Below the pieces are notes generated by a model. That model was not told where the DNA came from and made no database searches. It saw nothing but the letters and a program-made list of their open reading frames with translations. The translations under genes were made by a program, and so were the position numbers. This document shows, one piece after another, positions 13,401-27,400 of a DNA stretch of 64,000 nucleotides (position 1 is its first letter; every line of letters starts with the position of its first letter). The DNA is from Pardosa pseudoannulata (Eukaryota > Arthropoda > Arachnida > Araneae > Lycosidae): NCBI GenBank assembly GCA_032207245.1, contig CM063509.1, forward strand, positions 1,144,998 to 1,208,997, read 5' to 3'.

Positions 13401-16400
13401 CGAGTAAATTTTCTGTAGTTGAATTTTGCGAATTTTCCGCTGTTTTCGGAAATATACCCAAATAACTCCTCCATTTTCTGTTGAAACATGGAACAATGCA
13501 TATCACCGTGTAGGTCATTTAAAGACGAAGAGATTGATACTATATTTATTATAATTCATTATGTTTATAAGAGCAGAATCGCGAACTTGTAAATTTTCTG
13601 TAGTTGAATTTTGCGAATTTTCCGCTGTTTTCGGAAATATACCCAAATAACTCCTCAATTTAATGTTGAAACATGGAACAATGCATATCACCGTGTAGGT
13701 CTCTTAAAGACGAAGAGATTGATACTATATTTATTATAATTCATTCTGTTTATAAGAGCAGAATCGCGAACGTGTAAATTTTCTGTAGTTGAATTTTGCG
13801 AATTTTCCGCTGTTTTCGGAAATATACCCAAATAACTCCTCCATTTTCTGTTGAAACATGGAACAATGCATATCACCGTGTAGGTCTTTTAAAGACGAAG
13901 AGATTGATACTATATTTATTATAATTCATTCTGTTTATAAGAGCAGAATCGCGAACGTGTAAATTTTCTGTAGTTGAATTTTGCGAATTTTCCGCTGTTT
14001 TCGGAAATATACCCAAATAACTCCTCCATTTTCTGTTGAAACATGGAACAATGCATATCACCGTGTAGGTCTTTTAAAGACGAAGAGATTGATACTATAT
14101 TTATTATAATTCATTATGTTTATAAGAGCAGAATCGCGAACGTGTAAATTTTCTGTTGTTGAATTTTGCGAATTTTCCGCTGTTTTCGGAAATATACCCA
14201 AATAACTCCTCCATTTTCTGTTGAAACATGGAACAATGCATATCACCGTGTAGGTCTTTTAAAGACGAAGAGATTGATACTATATTTATTATAATTCATT
14301 ATGTTTATAAGTGCAGAATCGCGAACGTGTAAATTTTCTGTAGTTGAATTTTGCGAATTTTCCGCTGTTTTCGGAAATATACCCAAATAACACCTCAATT
14401 TAATGTTGAAACATGGAACAATGCATATCACCGTGTAGGTCTTTTAAAGACGAAGAGATTGATACTATATTTATTATAATTCATTTTGTTTATAAGAGCA
14501 GAATCGCGAACGTGTAAATTTTCTTTATTTTAATTTTGCGATTTTTCCGCTGTTTTTGGAAATATACCCAAATAACACCTCAATTTAATGTTGAAACATG
14601 GAACAATGCATATCACCGTGTAGGTCTTTTAAAGACGAAGAGATTGATACTATATTTATTATAATTCATTCTGTTTATAAGAGCAGAATCGCGAACGTGT
14701 AAATTTTCTGTAGTTGAATTTTGCGAATTTTCCGCTGTTTTCGGAAATATACCCAAATAACTTCTCCATTTTCTGTTGAAACATGGAACAATGCATATCA
14801 CCGTGTAGGTCTTTTAAAAACGAAGAGATTGATACTATATTTATTATAATTCATTCTGTTTATAAGAGCAGAATCGCGAACGTGTAAATTTTCTGTAGTT
14901 GAATTTTGCGAATTTTCCGCTGTTTTCGGAAATATACCCAAATAACTCCTCCATTTTCTGTTGAAACATGGAACAATGCATATCACCGTGTAGGTCTTTT
15001 AAAGACGAAGAGATTGATACTATATTTATTATAATCCATTATGTTTATAAGAGCAGAATCGCGAACGTGTAAATTTTCTGTAGTTGAATTTTGCGAATTT
15101 TCCGCTGTTTTCGGAAATATACCCAAATAACTCCTCCATTTTCTGTTGAAACATGGAACAATGCATATCACCGTGTAGGTCTTTTAAAGACGAAGAGATT
15201 GATACTATATTTATTATAATTCATTATGTTTATAAGAGCAGAATCGCGAACGTGTAAATTTTCTGTAGTTGAATTTTGCGAATTTTCCGCTGTTTTCGGA
15301 AATATACCCAAATAACTCCTCCATTTTCTGTTGAAACATGGAACAATGCATATCACCGTGTAGGTCTTTTAAAGACGAAGAGATTGATACTATATTTATT
15401 ATAATTCATTATGTTTATAAGAGCAGAATCGCGAACGTGTAAATTTTCTGTAGTTGAATTTTGCGAATTTTCCGCTGTTTTCGGAAATATACCCAAATAA
15501 CTCCTCCATTTTCTGTTGAAACATGGAACAATGCATATCACCGTGTAGGTCTTTTAAAGACGAAGAGATTGATACTATATTTATTATAATTCATTATGTT
15601 TATAAGAGCAGAATCGCGAACGTGTAAATTTTCTGTAGTTGAATTTTGCGAATTTTCCGCTGTTTTCGGAAATATACCCAAATAACTCCTCCATTTTCTG
15701 TTGAAACATGGAACAATGCATATCACCGTGTAGGTCTTTTAAAGACGAAGAGATTGATACTATATTTATTATAATTCATTCTGTTTATAAGTGCAGAATC
15801 GCGAACGTGTAAATTTTCTGTAGTTGAATTTTGCGAATTTTCCGCTGTTTTCGGAAATATACCTAAATAACTCCTCCATTTTCTGTTGAAACATGGAACA
15901 AAGCATATCAACGTGTAGGTCTCTTAAAGACGAAGAGATTGATACTATATTTATTATAATTCATTCTGTTTATAAGAGCAGAATCGCGAAAGGGGTAAAT
16001 TTTCTGTAGTTGAATTTTGCGAATTTTCTGCTGTTTTCGGAAATATACCCAAATAACTCCTCCATTTTCTGTTGAAACATGGAACAATGCATATCACCGT
16101 GTAGGTCTATTAAAGACGAAGAGATTGATACTATATTTATTATAATTCCTTATGTTTATAAGAGCAGAATCGCGAACGTGTAAATTTTCTGTAGTTGAAT
16201 TTTGCGAATTTTCCGCTGTTTTCGGAAATATACCCAAATAACTCCTCCATTTTCTGTTGAAACATGGAACAATGCATATCACCGTGTAGGTCTCTTAAAG
16301 ACGAAGAGATTGATACTATATTTATTATAATTCATTCTGTTTATAAGAGCAGAATCGCGAACGTGTAAATTTTCTGTAGTTGAATTTTGCGAATTTTCCG

Positions 16401-19400
16401 CTGTTTTCGGAAATATACCCAAATAACTCCTCCATTTTCTGTTGAAACATGGAACAATGCATATCACCGTGTAGGTCTTTTAAAGACGAAGAGATTGATA
16501 CTATATTTATTATAATTCATTATGTTTATAAGAGCAGAATCGCGAACGTGTAAATTTTCTGTAGTTGAATTTTGCGAATTTTCCGCTGTTTTCGGAAATA
16601 TACCCAAATAACTCCTCCATTTTCTGTTGAAACATGGAACAATGCATATCACCGTGTAGGTCTTTTAAAGACGAAGAGATTGATACTATATTTATTATCA
16701 TTCATTATGTTTATAAGTGCAGAATCGCGAACGTGTAAATTTTCTGTAGTTGAATTTTGCGAATTTTCCGCTGTTTTCGGAAATATACCCAAATAACACC
16801 TCAATTTAATGTTGAAACATGGAACAATGCATATCACCGTGTAGGTCTTTTAAAGACGAAGAGTTTGATACTATATTTTTTATAATTCATTATGTTTATA
16901 AGAGCAGAATCGCGAACGTGTAAATTTTCTGTAGTTGAATTTTGCGAATTTTCCGCTGTTTTCGGAAATATACCCAAATAACTCCTCCATTTTCTGTTGA
17001 AACATGGAACAATGCATATCACCGTGTAGGTCTTTTAAAGACGAAGACTTTGATACTATATTTTTTATAATTTATTCTGTTTATAAGAGCAGAATCGCGA
17101 ACGTGTAAATTTTCTGTAGTTGAATTTTGCGAATTTTCCGCTGTTTTCGAAAATATACCCAAATAACTCCTCCATTTTCTGTTGAAACATGGAACAATGC
17201 ATATCACCGTGTAGGTCTTTTAAAGACGAAGAGATTGATACTATATTTATTATAATTCATTATGTTTATAAGATCAGAATCGCGAACGTGTAAATTTTCT
17301 GTAGTTGAATTTTGCGAATTTTCCGCTGTTTTCGGAAATATACCCAAATAACTCCTCCATTTTCTGTTGAAACATGGAACAATGCATATCACCGTGTAGG
17401 TCTCTTAAAGACGAAGAGATTGATACTATATTTATTATAATTCATTACGTTTATAAGAGCACAATCGCGAACGTGTAAATTTTCTGTAGTTGAATTTTGC
17501 GAATTTTCCGCTGTTTTCGGAAATATACCCAAATAACTCCTCCATTTTCTGTTCAAACATGGAACAATGCATATCACCGTGTAGGTCTCTTAAAGACGAA
17601 GAGATTGATACTATATTTATTATAATTCATTTTGTTTATAAGAGCAGAATCGCGAAAGTGTAAATTTTCTGTAGTTGAATTTTGCGAATTTTCCGCTGTT
17701 TTCGGAAATATACCCAAATAACTAATCCATTTTCTTTTGAAACATGGAACAATGCATATCACCGTGTAGGTCTTTTAAAGACGAAGGGATTGATACTATA
17801 TTTATTATAATTCATTCTGTTTATAAGAGCAGAATCGCGAAAGTGTAAATTTTCTGTAGTTGAATTTTGCGAATTTTCCGCTGTTTTCGGAAATATACCT
17901 AAATAACTCCTCCATTTTCTGTTGAAACATGGAACAATGCATATCACCGTGTAGGTCTCTTAAAGACGAAGAGATTGATACTATATTTATTATAATTCAT
18001 TCTCTTTATAAGAGCAGAATCGCGAAAGTGTAAATTTTCTGTAGTTGAATTTTGCGAATTTTCCGCTGTTTTCGGAAATATACTTAATAACTCCTCCATT
18101 TTCTGTTGAAACATGGAACAATGCATATCACCGTGTAGGTCTCTTAAAGACGAAGAGATTGATACTATATTTATTATAATTCATTCTGTTTATAAGAGCA
18201 GAATCGCGAAAGTGTAAATTTTCTGTAGTTGAATTTTGCGAATTTTTCGCTGTTTTCGGAAATATACCCAAATAACTCCTCCATTTTCTGTTGAAACATG
18301 GAACAATGCATATCACCGTGTAGGTCTTTTAAAGACGAAGAGATTGCTACTATATTTATTATAATTCATTATGTTTATAAGAGCAGAATCGCGAACGTGT
18401 AAATTTTCTGTAGTTGAATTTTGCGAATTTTCCGCTGTTTTCGGAAATATACCCAAATAACTCCTCCATTTTCTGTTCAAACATGGAAAAAATGCATATC
18501 ACCGTGTATGTCTCTTAAAGACGAAGAGATTGATACTATATTTATTATAATTCATTCTGTTTATAAGAGCAGAATCGCGAACGTGTAAATTTTCTGTAGT
18601 TGAATTTTGCGAATTTTCCGCTGTTTTCGGAAATATACCCAAATAACTCCTCCATTTTCTGTTGACACATGGAACAATGCATATCACCGTGTAGGTCTCT
18701 TAAAGACGAAGAGATTGATACTATATTTATTATAATTCATTTTGTTTATAAGAGCAGAATCGCGAACGTGTGAATTTTCTGTAGTTGAATTTTGCGAATT
18801 TTCCGCTGTTTTCGGAAATATACCCAAATAACTCCTCCATTTTCTGTTGAAACATGGAACAATGCATATCACCGTGTAGGTCTTTTAAAGACGAAGAGAT
18901 TGATACTATATTTATTATAATTCATTCTGTTTATAAGAGCAGAATCGCGAACGTGTAAATTTTCTTCATTTTAATTTTGCGATTTTTCCGCTGTTTTCGG
19001 AAATATACCCAAATAACACCTCAATTTAATGTTGAAACATGGAACAATGCATATCACCGTGTAGGTCTTTTAAAGACGAAGAGATTGATACTATATTTAT
19101 TATAATTCATTATGTTTATAAGTGCAGAATCGCGAACGTGTAAATTTTCTTTATTTTAATTTTGCGATTTTTCCGCTGTTTTTGGAAATATACCCAAATA
19201 ACACCTCAATTTAATGTTGAACATGGAACAATGCATATCACCGTGTAGGTCTCTTAAAGACGAAGAGATTGATACTATATTTATTATAATTCATTTTGTT
19301 TATAAGAGCAGAATCGCGAACGTGTGAATTTTCTGTAGTTGAATTTTGCGAATTTTCCGCTGTTTTCGGAAATATACCCAAATAACTCCTCCATTTTTTG

Positions 19401-21477
19401 TTGAAACATGGAACAATGCATATCACCGTGTAGGTCTTTTAAAGACGAAGAGATTGATACTATATTTATTATAATTCATTCTGTTTATAAGAGCAGAATC
19501 GCGAAAGTGTGAATTTTCTGTAGTTGAATTTTGCGAATTTTCCGCTGTTTTCGGAAATATACCCAAATAACTCCTCCATTTTCTGTTGAAACATGGAACA
19601 ATGCATATCACCGTGTAGGTCTTTTAAAGACGAAGAGATTGATACTATATTTATTATAATTCATTCTGTTTATAAGAGCAGAATCACGAACGTGTGAATT
19701 TTCTGTAGTTGAATTTTGCGAATTTTCCGCTGTTTTCGGAAATATACCCAAATAACTCCTCCATTTTCTGTTGAAACATGGAACAATGCATATCACCGTG
19801 TAGGTCTTTTAAAGACGAAGAGATTGATTTTATATTTATTATAATTCATTATGTTTATAAGAGCAGAATCGCGAACGTGTAAATTTTCTTTGTTTTAATT
19901 TTGCGATTTTTCCGCTGTTTTTGGAAATATAAATAAATAACTCCTCAATTTAATGTTGAAACATGGAACAATGCATATCTCCGTGTAGGTCTTTTAAAGA
20001 CGAAGAGATTGATACTATATTTATTATAATTCATTATGTTTATAAGAGCAGAATCGCGAACGTGTAAATTTTCTGTAGTTGAATTTTGCGAATTTTCCGC
20101 TGTTTTCGGAAATATACCCAAATAACTCCTCCATTTTCTGTTGAAACATGGAACAATGCATATCACCGTGTAGGTCTTTTAAAGACGAAGAGATTGATAC
20201 TATATTTATTATAATTCATTCTGTTTATAAGAGCAGAATCGCGAACGTGTGAATTTTCTGTAGTTGAATTTTGCGAATTTTCCGCTGTTTTCGGAAATAT
20301 ACCCAAATAACTCCTCCATTTTCTGTTGAAACATGGAACAATGCATATCACCGTGTAGGTCTTTTAAAGACGAAGAGATTGATACTATATTTATTATAAT
20401 TCATTCTGTTTATAAGAGCAGAATCACGAACGTGTAAATTTTCTGTAGTTGAATTTTGCGAATTTTCCGCTGTTTTCGGAAATATACCCAAATAACTCCT
20501 CCATTTTCTGTTGAAACATGGAACAATGCATATCACCGTGTAGGTCTTTTAAAGACGAAGAGATTGATACTATATTTATTATAATTCATTATGTTTATAA
20601 GAGCAGAATCGCGAACGTGTAAATTTTCTTTATTTTAATTTTGCGATTTTTCCGCTGTTTTTGGAAATATACCCAAATAACACCTCAATTTTCTGTTGAA
20701 ACATGGAACAATGCATATCACCGTGTAGGTCTCTTAAAGACGAAGAGATTGATACTATATTTATTATAATTCATTTTGTTTATAAGAGCAGAATCGCGAA
20801 CGTGTAAATTTTCTTTATTTTAATTTTGCGATTTTTCCGCTGTTTTTGGAAATATACCAATATAACTCCTCAATTTAATGTTGAAACATGGAACAATGCA
20901 TATCACCGTGTAGGTCTCTTAAAGACGAAGAGATTGATACTATATTTATTATAATTCATTCTGTTTATAAGAGCAGAATCGCGAAAATGTAAATTTTCTG
21001 TAGTTGAATTTTGCGAATTTTCCGCTGTTTTCGGAAATATAAATAAATAACTCCTCCATTTTCTGTTGAAACATGGAACAATGCATATCACCGTGTAGGT
21101 CTCTTAAAGACGAAGAGATTGATACTATATTTATTATAATTCATTTTGTTTATAAGAGCAGAATCGCGAACGTGTGAATTTTCTGTAGTTGAATTTTGCG
21201 AATTTTCCGCTGTTTTCGGAAATATACCCAAATAACTCCTCCATTTTCTGTTGAAACATGGAACAATGCATATCACCGTGTAGGTCTCTTAAAGACGAAG
21301 AGATTGATACTATATTTATTATAATTCTTTCTGTTTATAAGAGCAGAATCGCGAACGTGTAAATTTTCTGTAGTTGAATTTTGCGAATTTTCCGCTGTTT
21401 TCGGAAATATACCCAAATAACTCCTCCATTTTCTGTTGAAACATGGAACAATGCATATCACCGTGTAGGTCTTTAAA

Positions 21478-21512
21478 GACGAAGAGATTGATATTTATTT
21501 ATTTAATTCTAA
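21478..21512. other. Junction of satellite A1 with satellite B1
   Basis: Satellite A reads normally through GACGAAGAGATTGATA (21478-21493). The next 10-20 bases (TTTATTTATTTAATTC) are an AT-rich transition not assignable to one satellite, and satellite B is clear from CTAATGACAGAGCTTGAG onward. The TATTTATT word also exists in the A monomer, so the exact breakpoint is ambiguous within about 15 bp. Confidence 0.85.
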
Positions 21513-24294
21513 TGACAGAGCTTGAGTAGTTCGCTTAAATTTGCTTGTTTCTCAAAATTGACTTTTAGCGTCTAAACAGTCCAAATATACAAGTTCGACG
21601 ATATTAACGAAACTACTTAAAGTACGTTAATGAAACTCTAGTATAACCTAAAACCGTGTTTTACGCTATTTAAGCAAGTCTAATGGCAAGAGCTTGAGTA
21701 GTTCGCTTAAAATCGCTTGTTTCTCAAAATTGACTTTTAGCGTCTAAACACGCCAAATATACAAGTTCGACGATATTAACGAAACTACTTAAAGTACGTT
21801 AATGAAACTCTAGAGTATAGCCTAAAACCGTGTTTTATGCTATATAAGCAAGTCTAATGACAAGAGCTTGAGTAGTTCGCTTAAAATCGCTTGTTTCTCA
21901 AAATTGACTTTTAGCGTCTAAACAGGCCAAATATACAAGTTCGACGATATTAACGAAACTACTTAAAGTACGTTAATGAAACTTTGTAGTATAGCCTAAA
22001 ACCGTGTTTTACGCTATAAGCAAGTCTAATGACGAGAGCTTGAGTAGTTCGCTTAAATTTGCTTGTTTCTCAAAATTGACTTTAGCGTTTAAACAGTCCA
22101 AATATACAAGTTCGACGATATTAACGAAACTACTTAGAGTACGTTAATGAAACTCTAGTATAGCCTAAAACCGTGTTTTACGCTATTTAAGCAAGATTAA
22201 TGACGAGAGCTTGAGTAGTTCGCTTATATATGCTTGTTTCTCAAAATTGACTTTTAGCGTCTAAACAGTCCAAATATACAAGTTCGACGATATAAACGAA
22301 ACTACTTAAAGTACGTTAACGAATTACTCTAGTATAGCCTAAAACCGTGTTTTACGCTATTTAGGCTAGTCTAATGACAAGAGCTTGAGTAGTTCGCTTA
22401 AATTTGCTTGTTTCTCAAAATTGACTTTTAGCGTCTAAACAGTCCAAATATACAAGTTCGACGATATTAACGAAACTACTTAAAGTACGTTAATGAAACT
22501 TTCTAGTATAGCCTAAAACCGTGTTTTACGCTATTTAAGCAAGTCTAATGACGAGAGCTTGAGTAGTTCGCTTAAATTTGCTTGTTTCTCAAAATTGACT
22601 TTTAGCGTCTAAACAGTCCAAATATACAAGTTCGACGATATTAACGAAACTACTTAAAGTACGTTAATGAAACTCTAGTATAGCCTAAAACCGTGTTTTA
22701 CGCTATTAAGCAAGTCTAATGACAAGAGCTTGAGTAGTTCGCTTAAATTTGCTTGTTTCTCAAAATTGACTTTTAGCGTCTAAAGAGTCCAAATATACAA
22801 GTTCGACGATATTAACGAAACTACTTAAAGTACGTTAATGAAACTCTCTAGTATAGCCTAAAACCGTGTTTTACGCTATTTAAGCAAGTCTAATGACAAG
22901 AGCTTGAGTAGTTCGCTTAAAATCGCTTGTTTCTCAAAATTGACTTTTAGCGTCTAAACAGGCCAAATATACAAGTTCGACGATATTAACGAAACTACTT
23001 AAAGTACGTTAATGAAACTCTCCAGTATAGCCTAAAACCGTGTTTTACGCTATTTAAGCAAGTCTAATGACGAGAGCTTGAGTAGTTCGCTTAAATTTGC
23101 TTGTTTCTCAAAATTGACTTTTAGCGTCTAAACAGTCCAAATATACAAGTTCGACGATATTAACGAAACTACTTAAAGTGCGTTAATGAAAGTCTCTAGT
23201 ATAGCCTAAAACCGTGTTTTACGCTATTTAATGAAGTCTGATGTCGAGTGCTTGAGTAGTTCGCTTCAAATCGCTTGTTTCTCAAAATTGACTTTTAGCG
23301 TCTAAACAGTCCAAATATACAAGTTCGACGATATTAACGAAACTACTTAAAGTACGTTAATGAAACTCTCCAGTATAGCCTAAAACCGTGTTTTACGCTA
23401 TTTAAGCAAGTCTAATGACAAGAGCTTGAGTAGTTCGCTTAAAATCGCTTGTTTCTCAAAATTGACTTTTAGCGTCTAAACAGTCCAAATATACAAGTTC
23501 GACGATATTAACGAAACTACTTAAAGTACGTTAATGAAACACTCTAGTATAGCCTAAAACCGTGTTTTACGCTATATAAGCAAGTCTAATGACGAGAGCT
23601 TGAGTAGTTCGCTTAAATTTGCTTGTTTCTCAAAATTGACTTTTAGCGTCTAAACAGGCCAAATATACAAGTTCGACGATATTAACGAAACTACTTAAAG
23701 TACGTTAATGAAACTCTCCAGTATAGCCTAAAACCGTGTTTTACGCTATTTAAGCAAGTCTAATGACAAGAGCTTGAGTAGTTCGCTTAAAATCGCTTGT
23801 TTCTCAAAATTGACTTTTAGCGTCTAAACAGTCCAAATATACAAGTTCGACGATATTAACGAAACTACTTCAAGTACGTTAATGAAACTCTCTAGTATAG
23901 CCTAAAACCGTGTTTTACGCTATTTAAGCTAGTCTAATGACAAGAGCTTGAGTAGTTCGTTAAAAATCGCTTGTTTCTCAAAATTGACTTTTAGCGTCTA
24001 AACAGTCCAAATATACAAGTTCGACGATATTAACGAAACTACTTAAAGTACGTTAATGAAACTCTCCAGTATAGCCTAAAACCGTGTTTTACGCTATTTA
24101 AGCAAGTCTAATGACGTGAGCTTGAGTAGTTCGCTTAAATTTGCTTGTTTCTCAAAATTGACTTTTAGCGTCTAAACAGTCCAAATATACAAGTTCGACG
24201 ATATTAACGAAACTACTTAAAGTACGTTAATGAAACTCTCCAGTATAGCCTAAAACCGTGTTTTACGCTATTTAAGCAAGTCTAATGACAAGAG

Positions 24295-24468
24295 CTTGAG
24301 TAGTTCGCTTAAAATCGCTTGTTTCTCAAAATTGACTTTTAGCGTCTAAACAGTCCAAATATACAAGTTCGACGATATTAACGAAACTACTTAAAGTACG
24401 TTAATGAAACTCTCCAGTATAGCCTAAAACCGTGTTTTACGCTATTTAAGCAAGTCTAATGACAAGAG
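24295..24468 (+). repeat. Representative satellite B monomer (174 bp)
   Basis: A complete unit from CTTGAGTAG to GACAAGAG. Internal features: GTTCG-(10 nt)-CGAAAC imperfect hairpin around GACGATATTAACG, a near direct repeat TTAACGAAAC/TTAATGAAAC about 20 bp apart, and AGTAGTTCG near the start facing CGAAACTACT further on, an imperfect inverted pair. Confidence 0.93.
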
Positions 24469-27400
24469 CTTGAGTAGTTCGCTTAAAATCGCTTGTTTCT
24501 CAAAATTGACTTTTAGCGTCTAAACAGTCCAAATATACAAGTTCGACGATATTAACGAAACTACTTAAAGTACGTTAATGAAACTCTCCAGTATAGCCTA
24601 AAACCGTGTTTTACGCTATTTAAGCAAGTCTAATGTCGAGAGCTTGAGTAGTTCGCTTAAAATCGCTTGTTTCTCAAAATTGACTTTTAGCGTCTAAACA
24701 GTCCAAATATACAAGTTCGACGATATTAACGAAACTACTTAAAGTACGTTAATGAAACTCTCCAGTATAGCCTAAAACCGTGTTTTACGCTATTTAAGCA
24801 AGTCTAATGACGTGAGCTTGAGTAGTTCGCTTAAATTTGCTTGTTTCTCAAAATTGACTTTTAGCGTCTAAACAGTCCAAATATACAAGTTCGACGATAT
24901 TAACGAAACTACTTAAAGTACGTTAATGAAACTCTCCAGTATAGCCTAAAACCGTGTTTTACGCTATTTAAGCAAGTCTAATGACAAGAGCTTGAGTAGT
25001 TCGCTTAAAATCGCTTGTTTCTCAAAATTGACTTTTAGCGTCTAAACAGTCCAAATATACAAGTTCGACGATATTAACGAAACTACTTAAAGTACGTTAA
25101 TGAAACACTCTAGTATAGCCTAAAACCGTGTTTTACGCTATTTAAGCTAGTCTAATGACGAGAGCTTGAGTAGTTCGCTTAAATTTGCTTGTTTCTCAAA
25201 ATTGACTTTTAGCGTCTAAACAGTCCAAATATACAAGTTCGACGATATTAACGAAACTACTTAAAGTACGTTAATGAAACACTCTAGTATAGCCTAAAAC
25301 CGTGTTTTACGCTATTTAAGCAAGTCTAATGACAAGAGCTTGAGTAGTTCGCTTAAAATCGCTTGTTTCTCAAAATTGACTTTTAGCGTCTAAACAGGCC
25401 AAATATACAAGTTCGACGATATTAACGAAACTACTTAAAGTACGTTAATGAAACTCTCCAGTATAGCCTAAAACCGTGTTTTACGCTATTTAAGCAAGTC
25501 TAATGACAAGAGCTTGAGTAGTTCGCTTAAAATCGCTTGTTTCTCAAAATTGACTTTTAGCGTCTAAACAGTCCAAATATACAAGTTCGACGATATTAAC
25601 GAAACTACTTAAAGTACGTTAATGAAACTCTCCAGTATAGCCTAAAACCGTGTTTTACGCTATTTAAGCAAGTCTAATGACAAGAGCTTGAGTAGTTCGC
25701 TTAAAATCTCTTGTTTCTCAAAATTGACTTTTAGCGTCTAAACAGTCCAAATATACAAGTTCGACGATATTAACGAAACTACTTAAAGTACGTTAATGAA
25801 ACTCTCTAGTATAGCCTAAAACCGTGTTTTACGCTATTTAAGCAAGTCTAATGACGAGAGCTTGAGTAGTTCGCTTAAAATCGCTTGTTTCTCAAAATTG
25901 ACTTTTAGCGTCTAAACAGTCCAAATATACAAGTTCGACGATATTAACGAAACTACTTAAAGTACGTTAATGAAACTCTACAGTATAGCCTAAAACCGTG
26001 TTTTACGCTATTTAAGCAAGTCTAATGACAAGAGCTTGAGTAGTTCGCTTAAAATCGCTTGTTTCTCAAAATTGACTTTTAGCGTCTAAACAGTCCAAAT
26101 ATACAAGTTCGACGATATTAACGAAACTACTTAAAGTACGTTAACGAAACACTCTAGTATAGCCTAAAACCGTGTTTTACGCTATTTAAGCAAGTCTAAT
26201 GACAAGAGCCTGAGTAGTTCGCTTAAAATCGCTTGTTTCTCAAAATTGACTTTTAGCGTCTAAACAGTCCAAATATACAAGTTCGACGATATTAACGAAA
26301 CTACTTAAAGTACGTTAATGAAACTCTCTAGTATAGCCTAAAACCGTGTTTTACGCTATTTAAGCAAGTCTAATGACAAGAGCTTGAGTAGTTCGCTTAA
26401 AATCGCTTGTTTCTCAAAATTGACTTTTAGCGTCTAAACAGTCCAAATATACAAGTTCGACGATATTAACGAAACTACTTAAAGTACGTTAATGAAACTA
26501 GTATAGCCTAAAACCGTGTTTTACGCTATTTAAGCAAGTCTAATGACGAGTGCTTGAGTAGTTCGCTTAAATTTGCTTGTTTCTCAAAAATCACTTTTAG
26601 CGTCTAAACAGTCCAAATATACAAGTTCGACGATATTAACGAAACTACTTAAAGTACGTTAATGAAACTCCAGTATAGCCTAAAACCGTGTTTTACGCTA
26701 TTTAAGCATGTCTAATGACGAGAGCTTGAGTAGTTCGCTTAAAAATCGCTTGTTTCTCAAAATTGACTTTTAGCGTCTAAACAGTCCAAATATACAAGTT
26801 CGACGATATTAACGAAACTACTTAAAGTACGTTAATGAAACTCTAGTATAGCCTAAAACCGTGTTTTACGCTATTTAAGCAAGTCTAATGACAAGAGCTT
26901 GAGTAGTTCGCTTAAAATCGCTTGTTTCTCAAAATTGACTTTTAGCGTCTAAACAGTCCAAATATACAAGTTCGACGATATTAACGAAACTACTTAAAGT
27001 ACGTTAATGAAACTCTCCAGTATAGCCTAAAACCGTGTTTTACGCTATTTAAGCAAGTCTAATGACAAGAGCTTGAGTAGTTCGCTTAAAATCGCTTGTT
27101 TCTCAAAATTGACTTTTAGCGTCTAAACAGTCCAAATATACAAGTTCGACGATATTAACGAAACTACTTAAAGTACGTTAATGAAACTCTCTAGTATAGC
27201 CTAAAACCGTGTTTTACGCTATTTAAGCAAGTCTAATGACAAGAGCTTGAGTAGTTCGCTTAAAATCGCTTGTTTCTCAAAATTGACTTTTAGCGTCTAA
27301 ACAGTCCAAATATACAAGTTCGACGATATTAACGAAACTACTTAAAGTACGTTAATGAAACTTCCTAGTATAACCTAAAACCGTGTTTTACGCTATATAA

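Larger units (their letters stand above)
1..21493 (+). repeat. Satellite A array A1 (185-bp monomer, about 115 copies)
   Basis: Head-to-tail tandem array with a clear 185-bp period, all in one orientation; the window opens mid-monomer. A hand count on one monomer (747-931) gives about 32% GC. Each monomer carries a hyphenated palindrome GTCTTT-T-AAAGAC, a TCGCGA site, a GAATTTTGC/GAATTTTCC direct repeat, a hairpin TTTCCG-(7 nt)-CGGAAA and an ATGCAT site. Most monomers differ by only a few substitutions, so the array is well homogenised. The length is typical of centromeric or pericentromeric satellites, but location on the chromosome is inference. It is interrupted by a SINE (8973-9154) and has a rearranged zone at about 9350-13400. 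No gene is seen. Frame-open stretches of about 62 codons on the minus strand are by-products of the repeat: 185 is not a multiple of 3, and their only start is GTG. Confidence 0.97.

Noticed and set aside
558..21461. Series of minus-strand open frames of about 62 codons, tiling end to end with 4-bp overlaps
   Set aside because: They arise because the satellite monomer happens to be open in one frame. The start is GTG, 185 bp is not a multiple of 3, and substitutions and frameshifts fall freely. No sign of protein-level constraint.
1..21493. CRISPR array or other repeat-spacer system
   Set aside because: The repeats are contiguous with no unique spacers, and the genomic context is eukaryotic satellite.
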